This document shows, piece by piece, positions 25,165 to 33,772 of a stretch of DNA of 64,000 nucleotides (positions within the stretch are counted from its first letter, which is position 1; each line of letters starts with the position of its first letter). Position numbers and translations under genes: made by a program. The notes under the pieces are model-generated. The model was not told the DNA's origin. It did not search any database and saw only the letters and a program-made list of their open reading frames with translations. The DNA comes from Bacillota bacterium. Lineage in GTDB: Bacteria > Bacillota > Clostridia > Acetivibrionales > DTU013. The stretch lies in contig JAEYRB010000003.1 in the NCBI GenBank assembly GCA_023409735.1, forward strand, positions 1 to 64,000. Direction: 5' to 3'.

Positions 25165-26250
25165 ATGATAATGGAAATAGTAAAGTTCCTATGCGCCCTG
25201 TTTTATACAACATTGTATTCAACTGTGGTCATTATAATCATTTTATTGATCAGAAAACTATTTGGCGCAAAATTATGGATCGATGGAAGAATGACACTAT
25301 GGCTGCTCGCGGTCATTGTTATGATAATACCGGCATATTCTGATTACAAATACAGTTTAGTACTAGATAATCACCCTATCCCGCCATTTAATATCCGATT
25401 TAATCAAATAGTAAAATTGGATGGTGACTTTTTCAGGCCTACCGGGGATGTTGAGGCAGTTTTCAGTGCTTGGAACGGTTACGGATGGAACAGATTTTTA
25501 GGGGACGGCAAAGTGATAGGACTTGTTATTTTTTCCATATGGATTATTTGCACTATTACTTTTATAATCTGGCAGCTATTCATATTAACAAGGTTAAAAA
25601 ATAAAATCCGGAAATTTAGTTTTTGTGATGACAAATCAATAGTGAACTTTATAGAAAGTGAACGATTATTTTGGGGAATCAACAGGGATATCCCAATCAT
25701 AATTGCACCGCAAAACTTAATAAAAGAAATACGGTGTCCATCTGTTGTCGATGTGAGACACCCAGTCATTATTATTCCACTGGAGCAGTGGCAGCTATTG
25801 ACACCAGCAGAAAGATGTGCAGCTATTACACATGAGCTGATTCACGTCAAATATAATGACAACATTAAAAACTATATTTTACTATTGATACAGGCAATAC
25901 ACTGGTTTAATCCTTTTGTTTGGCTTGCGTTAAAATACCTCCGTCAGGACATTGAAGCGTTCCGCGACAGCAATATCATAAGAAATTTAAAGGATCAGGA
26001 TATCCAGTCTTATGCCAGTGCCATATTGCACATTGCTGAATTGAACAGTAAGAAATACTCTGTTCGGCCTCATTGCGGCATGCTTTGTTCAAGCGGCACA
26101 GGGCTAAGGATAAGCCTGATGAGTGAAAGAAACAGGAAGTCTATTCTTGTAGGAATCATATTAACAGTATTATGTGCAATTATTGTTTTTGCAATTTCCT
26201 ATAAATTCAAGCTCGATTTCATCGGCACATATATAACGGTAGCTCCGTAG
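25165..26250 (+). CDS. M56 family (BlaR1/MecR1-like) membrane metallopeptidase
   Basis: A 361-residue membrane protein. Helices lie near residues 4-28, 36-52, 115-138 and near the C-terminus (about 325-345). The zinc motif HELIH is at 223-227 in CAAITHELIHVKYNDN, followed by IQAIHWFNPFVWLA, the standard M56 arrangement. It ends after the last helix and has no penicillin-binding sensor domain, so it resembles short M56 proteins and not full BlaR1. No beta-lactamase or penicillin-binding gene is near, so target and signal are unknown. Confidence 0.88.
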   Translation: MIMEIVKFLCALFYTTLYSTVVIIIILLIRKLFGAKLWIDGRMTLWLLAVIVMIIPAYSDYKYSLVLDNHPIPPFNIRFNQIVKLDGDFFRPTGDVEAVFSAWNGYGWNRFLGDGKVIGLVIFSIWIICTITFIIWQLFILTRLKNKIRKFSFCDDKSIVNFIESERLFWGINRDIPIIIAPQNLIKEIRCPSVVDVRHPVIIIPLEQWQLLTPAERCAAITHELIHVKYNDNIKNYILLLIQAIHWFNPFVWLALKYLRQDIEAFRDSNIIRNLKDQDIQSYASAILHIAELNSKKYSVRPHCGMLCSSGTGLRISLMSERNRKSILVGIILTVLCAIIVFAISYKFKLDFIGTYITVAP

Positions 26251-26474
26251 TTTGCTTTTTTGTGCTGTCGCATGTATGTCCCGTTATTATTGACATGAAA
26301 ATATCCTCCCGTGACTTTGTGTTTTTTCACAGAAGCAACTATGTTGTAATAGAACCTGTTCATATACTAGAAGCTTTTTATATAGATGTGAAGGTATAAG
26401 GGCTTTCTTGATGACAGATGGACAGCAAGAGTTGCCTTTTACAATAAAAGTTGATCGTATCATATGTACACTAT

Positions 26475-27644
26475 TTATCTCTGTGATTTGCAGTACTCTA
26501 CGATACCGTTTGCGATTCCGCGTACCATCTTTTCCTGATATGCTTCGGAACTTAATAGCTCGTCTTCCTGCGGGTTTGACATGAATCCCATTTCTACAAG
26601 AACCATTGGCCTGGAGCACCAGTTAAAGCCTGAAAGATCACTTCTTTTTATAACGCCTCTGCTTTTAGCCTCCGTTGCTTTTACAAAATGCTGCAGGATC
26701 AAATCACCGGCTGCCTTGCTTCTATCCAGTATGCTTTTATCTGTAATAGATCCACTGCTCGGAATGAGTACAGATACTCCTTGTACAGACTTGTTAGTTG
26801 ATCCGTCGGCATGTATGCGAAGATATAAATCTGCATTGGAATCATTGGCTTTTTGCGCCCTTTCGGCATTGCTTATATTTACCTCATTGACGGTGCGGGT
26901 CATGACAACCTCGGCGCCAAGTTCTTCAAGATATTTTTGCAGCTTTAGTGAAACCGCCAGGTTCAATTTATATTCCGGTATCCTGGTCTTAACCCCCTGA
27001 GTTCCGCTTGAGCACTTTGTTTTCATATCGTCGGAGCCGGGAGCGATCGGTTCCTTCTCATAATTCCCCTTTTGCTGGTGTCCTGGGTCAATACAAATTA
27101 CAAAGCCGCTCAGAATTGAATTCTGCTCAGGTTTATTTTCAGCTGCGGAAGCTGTATTAGTTTTACCAGTATTATTCTGAAGGTTAGCATTATCTATACC
27201 TGTACCTGTACCGTCTCCAACTGATACCTCATTTGATTGACTATTTGAGTGGGAAGAATATGACGAATTCACCTCAAATTCGCTTCTGTGACGGCTTTCT
27301 TCCTCTACAGCAGGTGTGCTTCTGTGACGGCTTTCTTCCTCTACAGCAGGTGTGCTGCCGGATATTTCTGATGCCGGAGACATAAGATCGCGTTCAGTAT
27401 GAGTGATCTCTGCGCCTGAGGCGTTAGTCTTTGTATCAGTATTGTTTACAGCATTAGCAGCGCTTTCATCCGAAGCTGAAGTTTTCAAGCCTGTTTTATC
27501 CGGGGTGGCAACATTAGCCGATTCTACCGATGTGTCCCCATGAATGGTTTCATTTCCTGATACGTCCCTAAAATAATACAGTGAAGCACAAAGGGCGGTC
27601 ATAAGTATTATAACGATGAAAATTGCATTGCTTTTTTTCCGCAT
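26475..27644 (-). CDS. N-acetylmuramoyl-L-alanine amidase (Amidase_3), membrane-tethered
   Basis: A 389-residue protein that should cut the bond between MurNAc and L-Ala in peptidoglycan. Residues 5-25 are an N-terminal membrane helix or signal (AIFIVIILMTALCASLYYF). A low-complexity Ser/Thr/Asn/Glu-rich linker (about 30-175) contains a 12-residue direct repeat (STPAVEEESRHR twice). The catalytic domain has CIDPGHQQKG, an E in IPEYKLNLAVSLKLQKYLEE, RIHADG and VEMGFMSNPQED, all of the zinc site. It stands alone between convergent and divergent genes. Start with GTTACTATGCGG; no strong ribosome site was checked further. Confidence 0.9.
   Translation of the reverse strand: MRKKSNAIFIVIILMTALCASLYYFRDVSGNETIHGDTSVESANVATPDKTGLKTSASDESAANAVNNTDTKTNASGAEITHTERDLMSPASEISGSTPAVEEESRHRSTPAVEEESRHRSEFEVNSSYSSHSNSQSNEVSVGDGTGTGIDNANLQNNTGKTNTASAAENKPEQNSILSGFVICIDPGHQQKGNYEKEPIAPGSDDMKTKCSSGTQGVKTRIPEYKLNLAVSLKLQKYLEELGAEVVMTRTVNEVNISNAERAQKANDSNADLYLRIHADGSTNKSVQGVSVLIPSSGSITDKSILDRSKAAGDLILQHFVKATEAKSRGVIKRSDLSGFNWCSRPMVLVEMGFMSNPQEDELLSSEAYQEKMVRGIANGIVEYCKSQR
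27282..27353 (-). repeat. 36-bp tandem repeat in the amidase linker
   Basis: Two exact 36-base copies, in frame, encoding the duplicated 12-residue unit with a charged ESRHR core. Slipped-strand expansion is likely. The 355-base gap 27645-27999 has no gene; it holds two copies of AATGCTTGTRTARTACAATT (about 27719 and 27811) of unknown meaning. Confidence 0.8.
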
Positions 27645-27999
27645 AGTAACTTGATAGACATGGCTTTAGCTCTGCCCAGTACCTCCCGAGAATGATGTCG
27701 ATGTTCTGTTTAAACGAAAATGCTTGTGTAATACAATTATAGCCCAACTCCATCATTATAGCATAGGTAATTGTTGACAATATGCCATGAAAGTTTTCGA
27801 TTGCATTACATGATAATGCTTGTATAGTACAATTCATCATTCTTATAGCCATTTATGATGCTTATAAACGAGTTACATTTAAAAAGTCCTAAAAAATCGA
27901 TACTTGTCACAAGAGAAGTATACTGTTCAGGAAGGAGTTTCTGCCAGTTAAACAATCCGATTTTATACTTTTCGCAGCATGGATCCCGTTTGTAAAGTT

Positions 28000-29130
28000 T
28001 TATGGCTTCAATATGACCTTTATACAATTGTCCTTTTTTTCATCAAATATAGCGTATGCATGTTCTCCCTTATCAAGTGACAGCTTATGAGTTATTATAT
28101 CTGTAGCGTCAAATCTGCCTTCCTTTATCAGGCTTAGAATTCTTCCAACATAGGTGTGCGCAGGGCACTGTCCCATCTTCAAAGTAATGTTCCTTGCAAA
28201 GAAGTCACCCAATGGGAACATATTATACCTTGCACCATAAACGCCAACCATAGATACAGTTCCACCTTTTCTTACAGCTTGAGTTGCTATTTCAATTGCC
28301 GATTTTGAACCGCCCTGAAGCTTAAGAGCAGTTTCAATCATTTCAAAGGTTGTCATTTTACCGTCCATTCCTACACAATCGATAACAACATCAGCTCCGC
28401 CGTGGGTTATTTCTTTTATATATTCTCCCGTGTTCTCATGTTGTTCGAAATTTATTACTTCTACATTATTGTACTTTTTTGCATGCTCCAGGCGGTAATT
28501 TATATAATCAACAGCAATAATACGTTTCGCTCCATGAAAGGCTGCCCACTTCATAGCTAAAAGACCGACAGGCCCACAGCCTAATACGACAACCGTATCA
28601 TCCTTTTTTACTCCGCCATTTTCCACTCCCCAATATGAGGTCGGAAGTATATCTGTCAGAAAAAGTACTTGTTCATCAGTCAGCTCTTCAGGGATAACCG
28701 TTGGCCCTACATTGGCATAGGGAACTCGGAGATATTCTGCCTGCCCGCCATCGTATCCTCCATAAGTTTTGCTGTAGCCTAAAATTCCTCCGACCTCACC
28801 ATTTGCATTTGAATTATCACATTGGCTCCAAAGATCATGCTTACAGTACCAGCAGTGTCCGCAGGAAACAGGAAAGGGGATGATGACTCTATCACCCTTT
28901 TTAACTCTGGAGACATCTTTCCCGGCTTCCTCTACAATACCCATAGTTTCATGTCCTAGAATAAAGCCTTTGGGCATGTTCGGTATCATGCCATGTATAA
29001 GATGAAGATCAGAGCCGCATATGGCTGTGGAAGTGACTTTTACTATAATGTCATCTGCATTCTTTATTTGTGGATCACCGACATTTTTCACCTTTACATC
29101 CTTTATACCTTCATACACTATAGCTTTCAT
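28000..29130 (-). CDS. Zinc-dependent alcohol dehydrogenase (glutathione-independent formaldehyde dehydrogenase-like)
   Basis: A 376-residue medium-chain dehydrogenase. The catalytic zinc Cys lies in ICGSDLH and GHETMG follows; the structural zinc Cys set is CGHCWYC and QC. The nucleotide motif is VLGCGPVGLL with an acidic residue (VDYINYRL), which suggests NAD. The region GGADVVIDCVGMDGK and a long insertion near 280 are like the glutathione-independent formaldehyde dehydrogenase subgroup. Start: ATG at 29130 with GGAGGTATAAC before it. A decayed copy of its 3' third lies about 180 bases upstream. Substrate not known. Confidence 0.86.
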   Translation of the reverse strand: MKAIVYEGIKDVKVKNVGDPQIKNADDIIVKVTSTAICGSDLHLIHGMIPNMPKGFILGHETMGIVEEAGKDVSRVKKGDRVIIPFPVSCGHCWYCKHDLWSQCDNSNANGEVGGILGYSKTYGGYDGGQAEYLRVPYANVGPTVIPEELTDEQVLFLTDILPTSYWGVENGGVKKDDTVVVLGCGPVGLLAMKWAAFHGAKRIIAVDYINYRLEHAKKYNNVEVINFEQHENTGEYIKEITHGGADVVIDCVGMDGKMTTFEMIETALKLQGGSKSAIEIATQAVRKGGTVSMVGVYGARYNMFPLGDFFARNITLKMGQCPAHTYVGRILSLIKEGRFDATDIITHKLSLDKGEHAYAIFDEKKDNCIKVILKP

Positions 29131-29305
29131 GTTATACCTCCATATTAATATTGGAATTAGCTTTTCCAATATAAGTATAAGTATTCGGTAAAGTGCTAGA
29201 TCTTAATTTCCGATACAAGAATATTTCATCATAAATAAATAGAAACAATACCTGACCTTTTATCAAAATATATTAAAAGATCTGGAAAAGTAAAAAGGTG
29301 AGAGA

Positions 29306-29525
29306 TGCATGTTCACCTTTATCAAGTGAAAGCTTATGGGTTATAATATCTGTAGCGTCAAATTTTCTCTCTTTATCAGGCTTAGAATTCTTCCAACATA
29401 GGTGTGAGCAGGGCGCTGTCCCATTTTAAAGTAACATTCCTTGCAAAGAAGTCACCCAACGGGAACATATTATACCTTGCACCATAAACGCCAACATAGA
29501 TACAGTTCCACCTTTTCTTACAGCT
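29306..29525 (-). pseudogene. Decayed partial duplicate of the zinc alcohol dehydrogenase
   Basis: About 220 bases match 28053-28286 of the intact gene (LSLIKEGRFDATDIITHKL through to VRKGGTVSMVGVY in reverse order of coordinates) with many identical stretches, for example AACATAGGTGTG and TGCAAAGAAGTCACCCAA. Several single-base deletions break the frame, so it is dead. It shows a past tandem duplication. Confidence 0.85.
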
Positions 29526-29700
29526 GTGTGCTTAGTTGTTGGTAGGATGGATATATATAACATTGTGAAACGTCAATATGAGTCTCTCACTTTACGAGTA
29601 TATAAAGGTAGAATATGAGTAATAATTTAATTAAATCTAATAGGGCGAATGTAGTTCTAATAGCTTCTGTAAGTAACTTTGCAGCTTACTTATACTAAAA

Positions 29701-29715
29701 GAACGAGAATCGTTC
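29701..29715. promoter_or_regulatory. Palindrome upstream of the XRE regulator
   Basis: GAACGA, GAA, TCGTTC: a perfect 6-bp inverted repeat just before the ribosome site, placed where an autoregulatory operator would be. Confidence 0.45.
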
Positions 29716-29732
29716 TGATAGGAGGTATGTTG

Positions 29733-30062
29733 ATGGATACGAAAGCCATAGGACAAAGAATTAAACAAGCAAGAGAAGCCAAAGGCTTAACCCAGGAACA
29801 ATTAGCAGAAGAAGTTGCTCTGAGTGCGTCACACATAAGTGTTATTGAGCGGGGAATTAAAACACCGAGGCTAGAAACCTTTGTTGAGATTTTGAATATA
29901 CTTAAAGTCGATGCAAATTTTGTCTTGTCTGATGTTCTGTCGGTATCGAATGAAATCGTAGCATCTTTTTTGTCCAATAAGTTATCTGCACTACCTGAAG
30001 CTCATCAGAAGAAGATACTGAGAGTATTGGATATGATGATTCAAGAAATTAGCGAAATGTAG
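29733..30062 (+). CDS. XRE family transcriptional regulator
   Basis: A 109-residue protein. The helix-turn-helix is at about 7-62: IGQRIKQAREAKGLTQEQLA, then HISVIERGIKTPRLETF. A short C-terminal helical tail follows, with no sensor domain. The start is the ATG at 29733, seven bases after GGAGG; two earlier codons in frame are too close to or before the site. A terminator follows, so it is a single gene. The palindrome upstream suggests autoregulation. Confidence 0.85.
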   Translation: MDTKAIGQRIKQAREAKGLTQEQLAEEVALSASHISVIERGIKTPRLETFVEILNILKVDANFVLSDVLSVSNEIVASFLSNKLSALPEAHQKKILRVLDMMIQEISEM

Positions 30063-30074
30063 TTAGTCAAAAGG

Positions 30075-30104
30075 AGGGCTGAGAGATAACTTTCAGCCCT
30101 TTTT
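30075..30104 (+). terminator. Terminator of the XRE gene
   Basis: AGGGCTGA/TCAGCCCT stem with a ten-base loop and T4. Confidence 0.8.
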
Positions 30105-30354
30105 GAGTTTCTCCAAATTCAAATTATTAGTAAAATCGACGAATTATTTAGCCAAATAGGCCTTGCAGAACTACATTAATTCATGTAGAATTAGTTTTAA
30201 TGAAATTTAACAATCATATTATGGCGATAATCGTCGAATTACTGGGACAGTTGCTAAAATCATTGGCGTGTCGGAATAAGGGAATCGTAAAATAATTAAT
30301 AAAACATTATCGGGTTGGAAACCTAAATGGTTTTACTCTCAGACTGGAGGAAAT

Positions 30355-32916
30355 ATGCAAAGTAAAGCTTACCAACAAAAGATATACTTATCGGACAGAC
30401 TTAAAAATCAGCTTGCCCAAATATCACTTTTCCCTTTGACTGTCGTGGAGGCGCCATCGGGCTTTGGAAAAACGACAGCTGTAAGGGAATATTTAAAACA
30501 AGCTCTTTCTGACGATGCCAGACAATACTGGTATACTTGTCTGAGTGAGAATCCTTCGGTTGCTTGGGCAGGTATATGTGACTTGTTTTCCAATGTCAAT
30601 AATGATATGTCCAAAAATCTAAAAAAGCTGGGGTTTCCTACAATTGATACGCTAATGTATATGTCAGCGTGCTTCAAGGATCTCAGATGTATTAATGAGA
30701 CATATTTGGTAGTCGATAATTTTCAGCTTCTCAGAAGCGATATTCTGCAAGAGTTGATGAGTATATTTTCTATGCACGGAAGCCCTCACCTGCATATGAT
30801 ATTCATCACCCAGCATCTTGGAAAGAAAGCACAAATTACATTTCATAATAACGATATACATACTATCGAGTCGTCTGCTTTTTTTTTCGATAAGGACAGC
30901 ACCGCCAGCTTATTCAGAATTGAAGGCATACGCCTTAATGAAGATGAACTCAACAGTGTCTACACAACTACTGAGGGGTGGATATCCGCTCTTCGTCTAC
31001 AGATATCCAATTACAGGCAGACCGGCTCTTTTGACTATACAGCCGACATTGACCATTTAGTAGAAACCGCTATCTGGAACAGACTTACACCAGAACAAAA
31101 GAACTGTCTGGTTTCATTATCTGTCATGGACAGCTTCACAGCCCGTCAGGCCGCAATCATGCTAGGGGAAGAAATACTTCCTGACCATATCAAGGATTTG
31201 CTCAAATATAATGACTTCATAAGATACTTTCCAAAAGAAAAAATTTATGTAATTCACAGTATTTTGCAGAACTATTTAAGGAATCAATTTTATCAATATC
31301 AACCGGAGGCTTTTCAAAAACGTGTCTTGCGCACTGCAGGACAATGCTGTATCGCCGAGTCGGAATTTTACACTGCTGCTCGATTCTTTTTCGAAGTCAG
31401 AGATTTTGATGCCATTCTGTCCACACCATTTACCGGTATATATCTAGCGAACAAAAGAGAAAGTAATATAATTGAATTTCTTATAGAAGTCATCAATGAA
31501 TGTCCGGAAGAGACAATGTGCAAATACCCCTTTGTCTTACTCATGTTTTCGTACTTGTTACGGATGGATGGAGAATATGAATCCTATCATAAATTATGCC
31601 GGTTGATTGGTTTAGTTTTAATTAGTAATCCGGCAGGGCTTAGTACAGATGAGCTTGGGCTGCTTAAGGGTGAATTCTTGCTCCTTACGTCGTTTACTAC
31701 ATATAATGATATTAAAAAGGTAAATGAGGGGCAGAAGGCTGCCTATGAGTTATTAGGCGGAGCCAGCAGGTTCAAATTAAACGAGATACCAATTACACTG
31801 GGTGGAACCTCTGTTTTAAGCATGTTTTGGCGTGAGACTGGAAGGTTGGATGAAACGCTGGCAGATATGCAAAGAAATTTGCCTTATCATATTAAGCTGA
31901 CTAACGGGCAGGGGGTCGGAGCAGACAGCGCATTACATGCGGAGATGATGCTCATGAGAGGTGATGATATACAGGCAGAGATATTGTGTCATAAAGCATT
32001 GTACCAAGCCCGAAGCAAACGAGAAACTTGCATTTGTCTGTGTGTTGAACAGGTTCTTGCACAGGTAGCAATCCTACGTGGAGATGTGGACGGCTTTTTT
32101 ACCGCATTAGAGAATATTAAGAGCTATGCAAAAGAAAGCTCAAACCTTTACATGCTGCGGATGGTTGACATATGCTTATCGGTTATAAGTGTCGCACTGG
32201 ATACTACGGATATGGTTGCCAAATGGTTTTGCGATATACAGAGTATAAGAAAAAAAGTGTATGCCCGGGCTGTCCCATATGTTAATATTCTTTATTCACA
32301 TCTCTTGGTTAGAAAAAAACGGCATGCCGAGTTATTAGGTCTGGTTGATAATGTTATTGGCATGTCAAAAGAGATGAATTATATATTTCCACAGGTGTAT
32401 AGCTTCATATTCAAGGCAAGAGTATGTTACACAAGCGACCGTGAACGTGAAGCGCTGGAGAATCTGAAAGAAGCTTTCGGCCTTGCTTTGCCGGACAAAA
32501 TTTATTTACCCTTTGCTCAATTTGCATATATGGGTGACATCCTTTCTAAAGCGCATATTTGTCCCGCGGCTCACTGTGATATTTTCTCTTTATCTTATGA
32601 AGCAGATAGTCATGTTCCATCCTCAGAAGTTCTAGAGACAATTCCGGGATGGAAAGCGGACATTAATAATATAATGGCACTTTATAACCGATACCATAAA
32701 GGCCGAAATATAATTCTAAATGCCCTCAATCAGGTAAAATCACCTCTAACCCCAAGAGAAAGAGAACTCGCAATTCTTGCCAAGGCCCGCTTGAGTCATC
32801 AGGAAATTGCTGAAAAATTGTACATATCTAAAGCAACTGTGAGAACCACCTTATATAATGCATACAGTAAGCTTGGTATTCATTCAAAAGCTGAACTTCA
32901 TAGTATAGATTTCTAA
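30355..32916 (+). CDS. MalT/LuxR-type ATP-dependent regulator (LAL family)
   Basis: An 853-residue protein of the large ATP-binding LuxR class (signal-transduction ATPase with tandem repeats). The Walker A motif is APSGFGKTT (33-41) and a Walker B-like LVVDNFQLL comes later. A long helical region, probably TPR-like (about 330-770), precedes a C-terminal LuxR helix-turn-helix: LTPRERELAILAKARLSHQ, then EIAEKLYISKATVRTTLYNA. The ATG has GGAGG at 8 bases. Such proteins activate operons after binding a small molecule. It is followed by a terminator and a motility cluster, but a direct link to that cluster is not shown. Confidence 0.88.
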   Translation: MQSKAYQQKIYLSDRLKNQLAQISLFPLTVVEAPSGFGKTTAVREYLKQALSDDARQYWYTCLSENPSVAWAGICDLFSNVNNDMSKNLKKLGFPTIDTLMYMSACFKDLRCINETYLVVDNFQLLRSDILQELMSIFSMHGSPHLHMIFITQHLGKKAQITFHNNDIHTIESSAFFFDKDSTASLFRIEGIRLNEDELNSVYTTTEGWISALRLQISNYRQTGSFDYTADIDHLVETAIWNRLTPEQKNCLVSLSVMDSFTARQAAIMLGEEILPDHIKDLLKYNDFIRYFPKEKIYVIHSILQNYLRNQFYQYQPEAFQKRVLRTAGQCCIAESEFYTAARFFFEVRDFDAILSTPFTGIYLANKRESNIIEFLIEVINECPEETMCKYPFVLLMFSYLLRMDGEYESYHKLCRLIGLVLISNPAGLSTDELGLLKGEFLLLTSFTTYNDIKKVNEGQKAAYELLGGASRFKLNEIPITLGGTSVLSMFWRETGRLDETLADMQRNLPYHIKLTNGQGVGADSALHAEMMLMRGDDIQAEILCHKALYQARSKRETCICLCVEQVLAQVAILRGDVDGFFTALENIKSYAKESSNLYMLRMVDICLSVISVALDTTDMVAKWFCDIQSIRKKVYARAVPYVNILYSHLLVRKKRHAELLGLVDNVIGMSKEMNYIFPQVYSFIFKARVCYTSDREREALENLKEAFGLALPDKIYLPFAQFAYMGDILSKAHICPAAHCDIFSLSYEADSHVPSSEVLETIPGWKADINNIMALYNRYHKGRNIILNALNQVKSPLTPRERELAILAKARLSHQEIAEKLYISKATVRTTLYNAYSKLGIHSKAELHSIDF

Positions 32917-32933
32917 CAAGAAAAAATATAAAT

Positions 32934-32952
32934 ATACGAAAAAAACTCGTAT
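32934..32952. promoter_or_regulatory. Palindrome ATACGA-N7-TCGTAT (site 1)
   Basis: Six-base inverted arms with a seven-base A-rich spacer just after the MalT-type gene. The same 6-7-6 motif recurs 390 bases later. Confidence 0.4.
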
Positions 32953-32953
32953 G

Positions 32954-33006
32954 AAAAAAAGAGTAATCTGTCTTATTCTTAAATAACGGCAGATTATTCT
33001 TTTTTT
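32954..33006 (+). terminator. Terminator of the MalT/LuxR-type gene
   Basis: A7-GAGTAATCTG pairs with CAGATTATTC-T7 around a loop of about 19 bases. A 77-codon open frame downstream (33009-33242) lacks a ribosome site and homology, so no gene is called in 33007-33293. Confidence 0.8.
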
Positions 33007-33293
33007 GTATGAAAACGACTTTTGTAAAGGCGCCTGATTGCCTAAATAAACATAAAGAAAAATTACGCCATGGTGCATATGGTATATCACTTAGGTCATC
33101 AGAATCCAGCCGTTTTAGAAGGTTCCGGGAATGTCGGAGTATATTCACAGTATTACTAACCTCTTGTGAAGGTCTATTACCGTTATGGATGCCCGATGAT
33201 GTAAAACTGCTGCTCGATTGTGAAAACCTTGTTTGGCGATGAAGCAGAAACGCTCAGTTCTATGCTAGATCTTTTGTAATGGAGGTGATTTAT

Positions 33294-33671
33294 TTGAAAT
33301 ATGGTTCGGATAAGGAAATAAAAGATACGAAAAAAGTTCGTATGACAACTAACGAGCACTCTTCTATAATTGCTGATGGTGCAGCGCAATCAGGAGAAGG
33401 CTATTTTAAAAGCGTAAAAGTCCTGCCGGAATACAAGCTGGAAGTTGAAATGGTAACCGGATCGAACATTCTGTTTGATTTTTGTTCCCGTCTAAACACT
33501 GTGCGCTTTGGAAAACTCCGCGATGAGGAAATGTTTACAAATGCACACACAGATGGGCTTCATCTGATTTTCAGTAAGAAAGGTAAGGTGCCTGTAAAAA
33601 TTACCGCAAAGGAGTTCATGGATCTTGTGCTTGTTGACCGGACAAGCTTAACACATATGATTACCGAATGA
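33294..33671 (+). CDS. DUF2442-like small protein at the head of the chemotaxis cluster
   Basis: A 125-residue protein from TTG at 33294, which has the near-perfect site GGAGGTGATT five bases before it. The part FKSVKVLPEYKLEVEMVTGS followed by ILFDFCSRL, RFGKLRDEEMF and the closing VKITAKEFMDLVL resembles DUF2442 proteins, which are short, strand-rich and of unknown function. No enzymatic motif is visible. The MCP gene starts 100 bases downstream on the same strand. A possible operator (ATACGA-N7-TCGTAT) lies inside its first codons. Confidence 0.6.
   Translation: MKYGSDKEIKDTKKVRMTTNEHSSIIADGAAQSGEGYFKSVKVLPEYKLEVEMVTGSNILFDFCSRLNTVRFGKLRDEEMFTNAHTDGLHLIFSKKGKVPVKITAKEFMDLVLVDRTSLTHMITE
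33325..33343. promoter_or_regulatory. Palindrome ATACGA-N7-TCGTAT (site 2)
   Basis: Second copy of the 6-7-6 inverted repeat, inside codons 11-17 of the DUF2442-like gene. Sites 1 and 2 share all arm bases and differ only in the last spacer bases. Confidence 0.4.
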
Positions 33672-33772
33672 TTTATGCTGCCGGGCAACCAATGTATTAG
33701 TAACAAAATATGCAATGAAAAGTGTATAGGAGAGAAATCAAAAGTACCCAAATTTAGGAGGTAAGAAACATT

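Noticed and set aside
27806..28027. 73-codon minus-strand frame between the amidase and alcohol dehydrogenase
   Set aside because: It begins inside the end of the dehydrogenase gene, has no ribosome site and resembles no protein.
33009..33242. 77-codon plus-strand frame before the DUF2442 gene
   Set aside because: No ribosome site and no recognisable protein; starts in the loop after a terminator.
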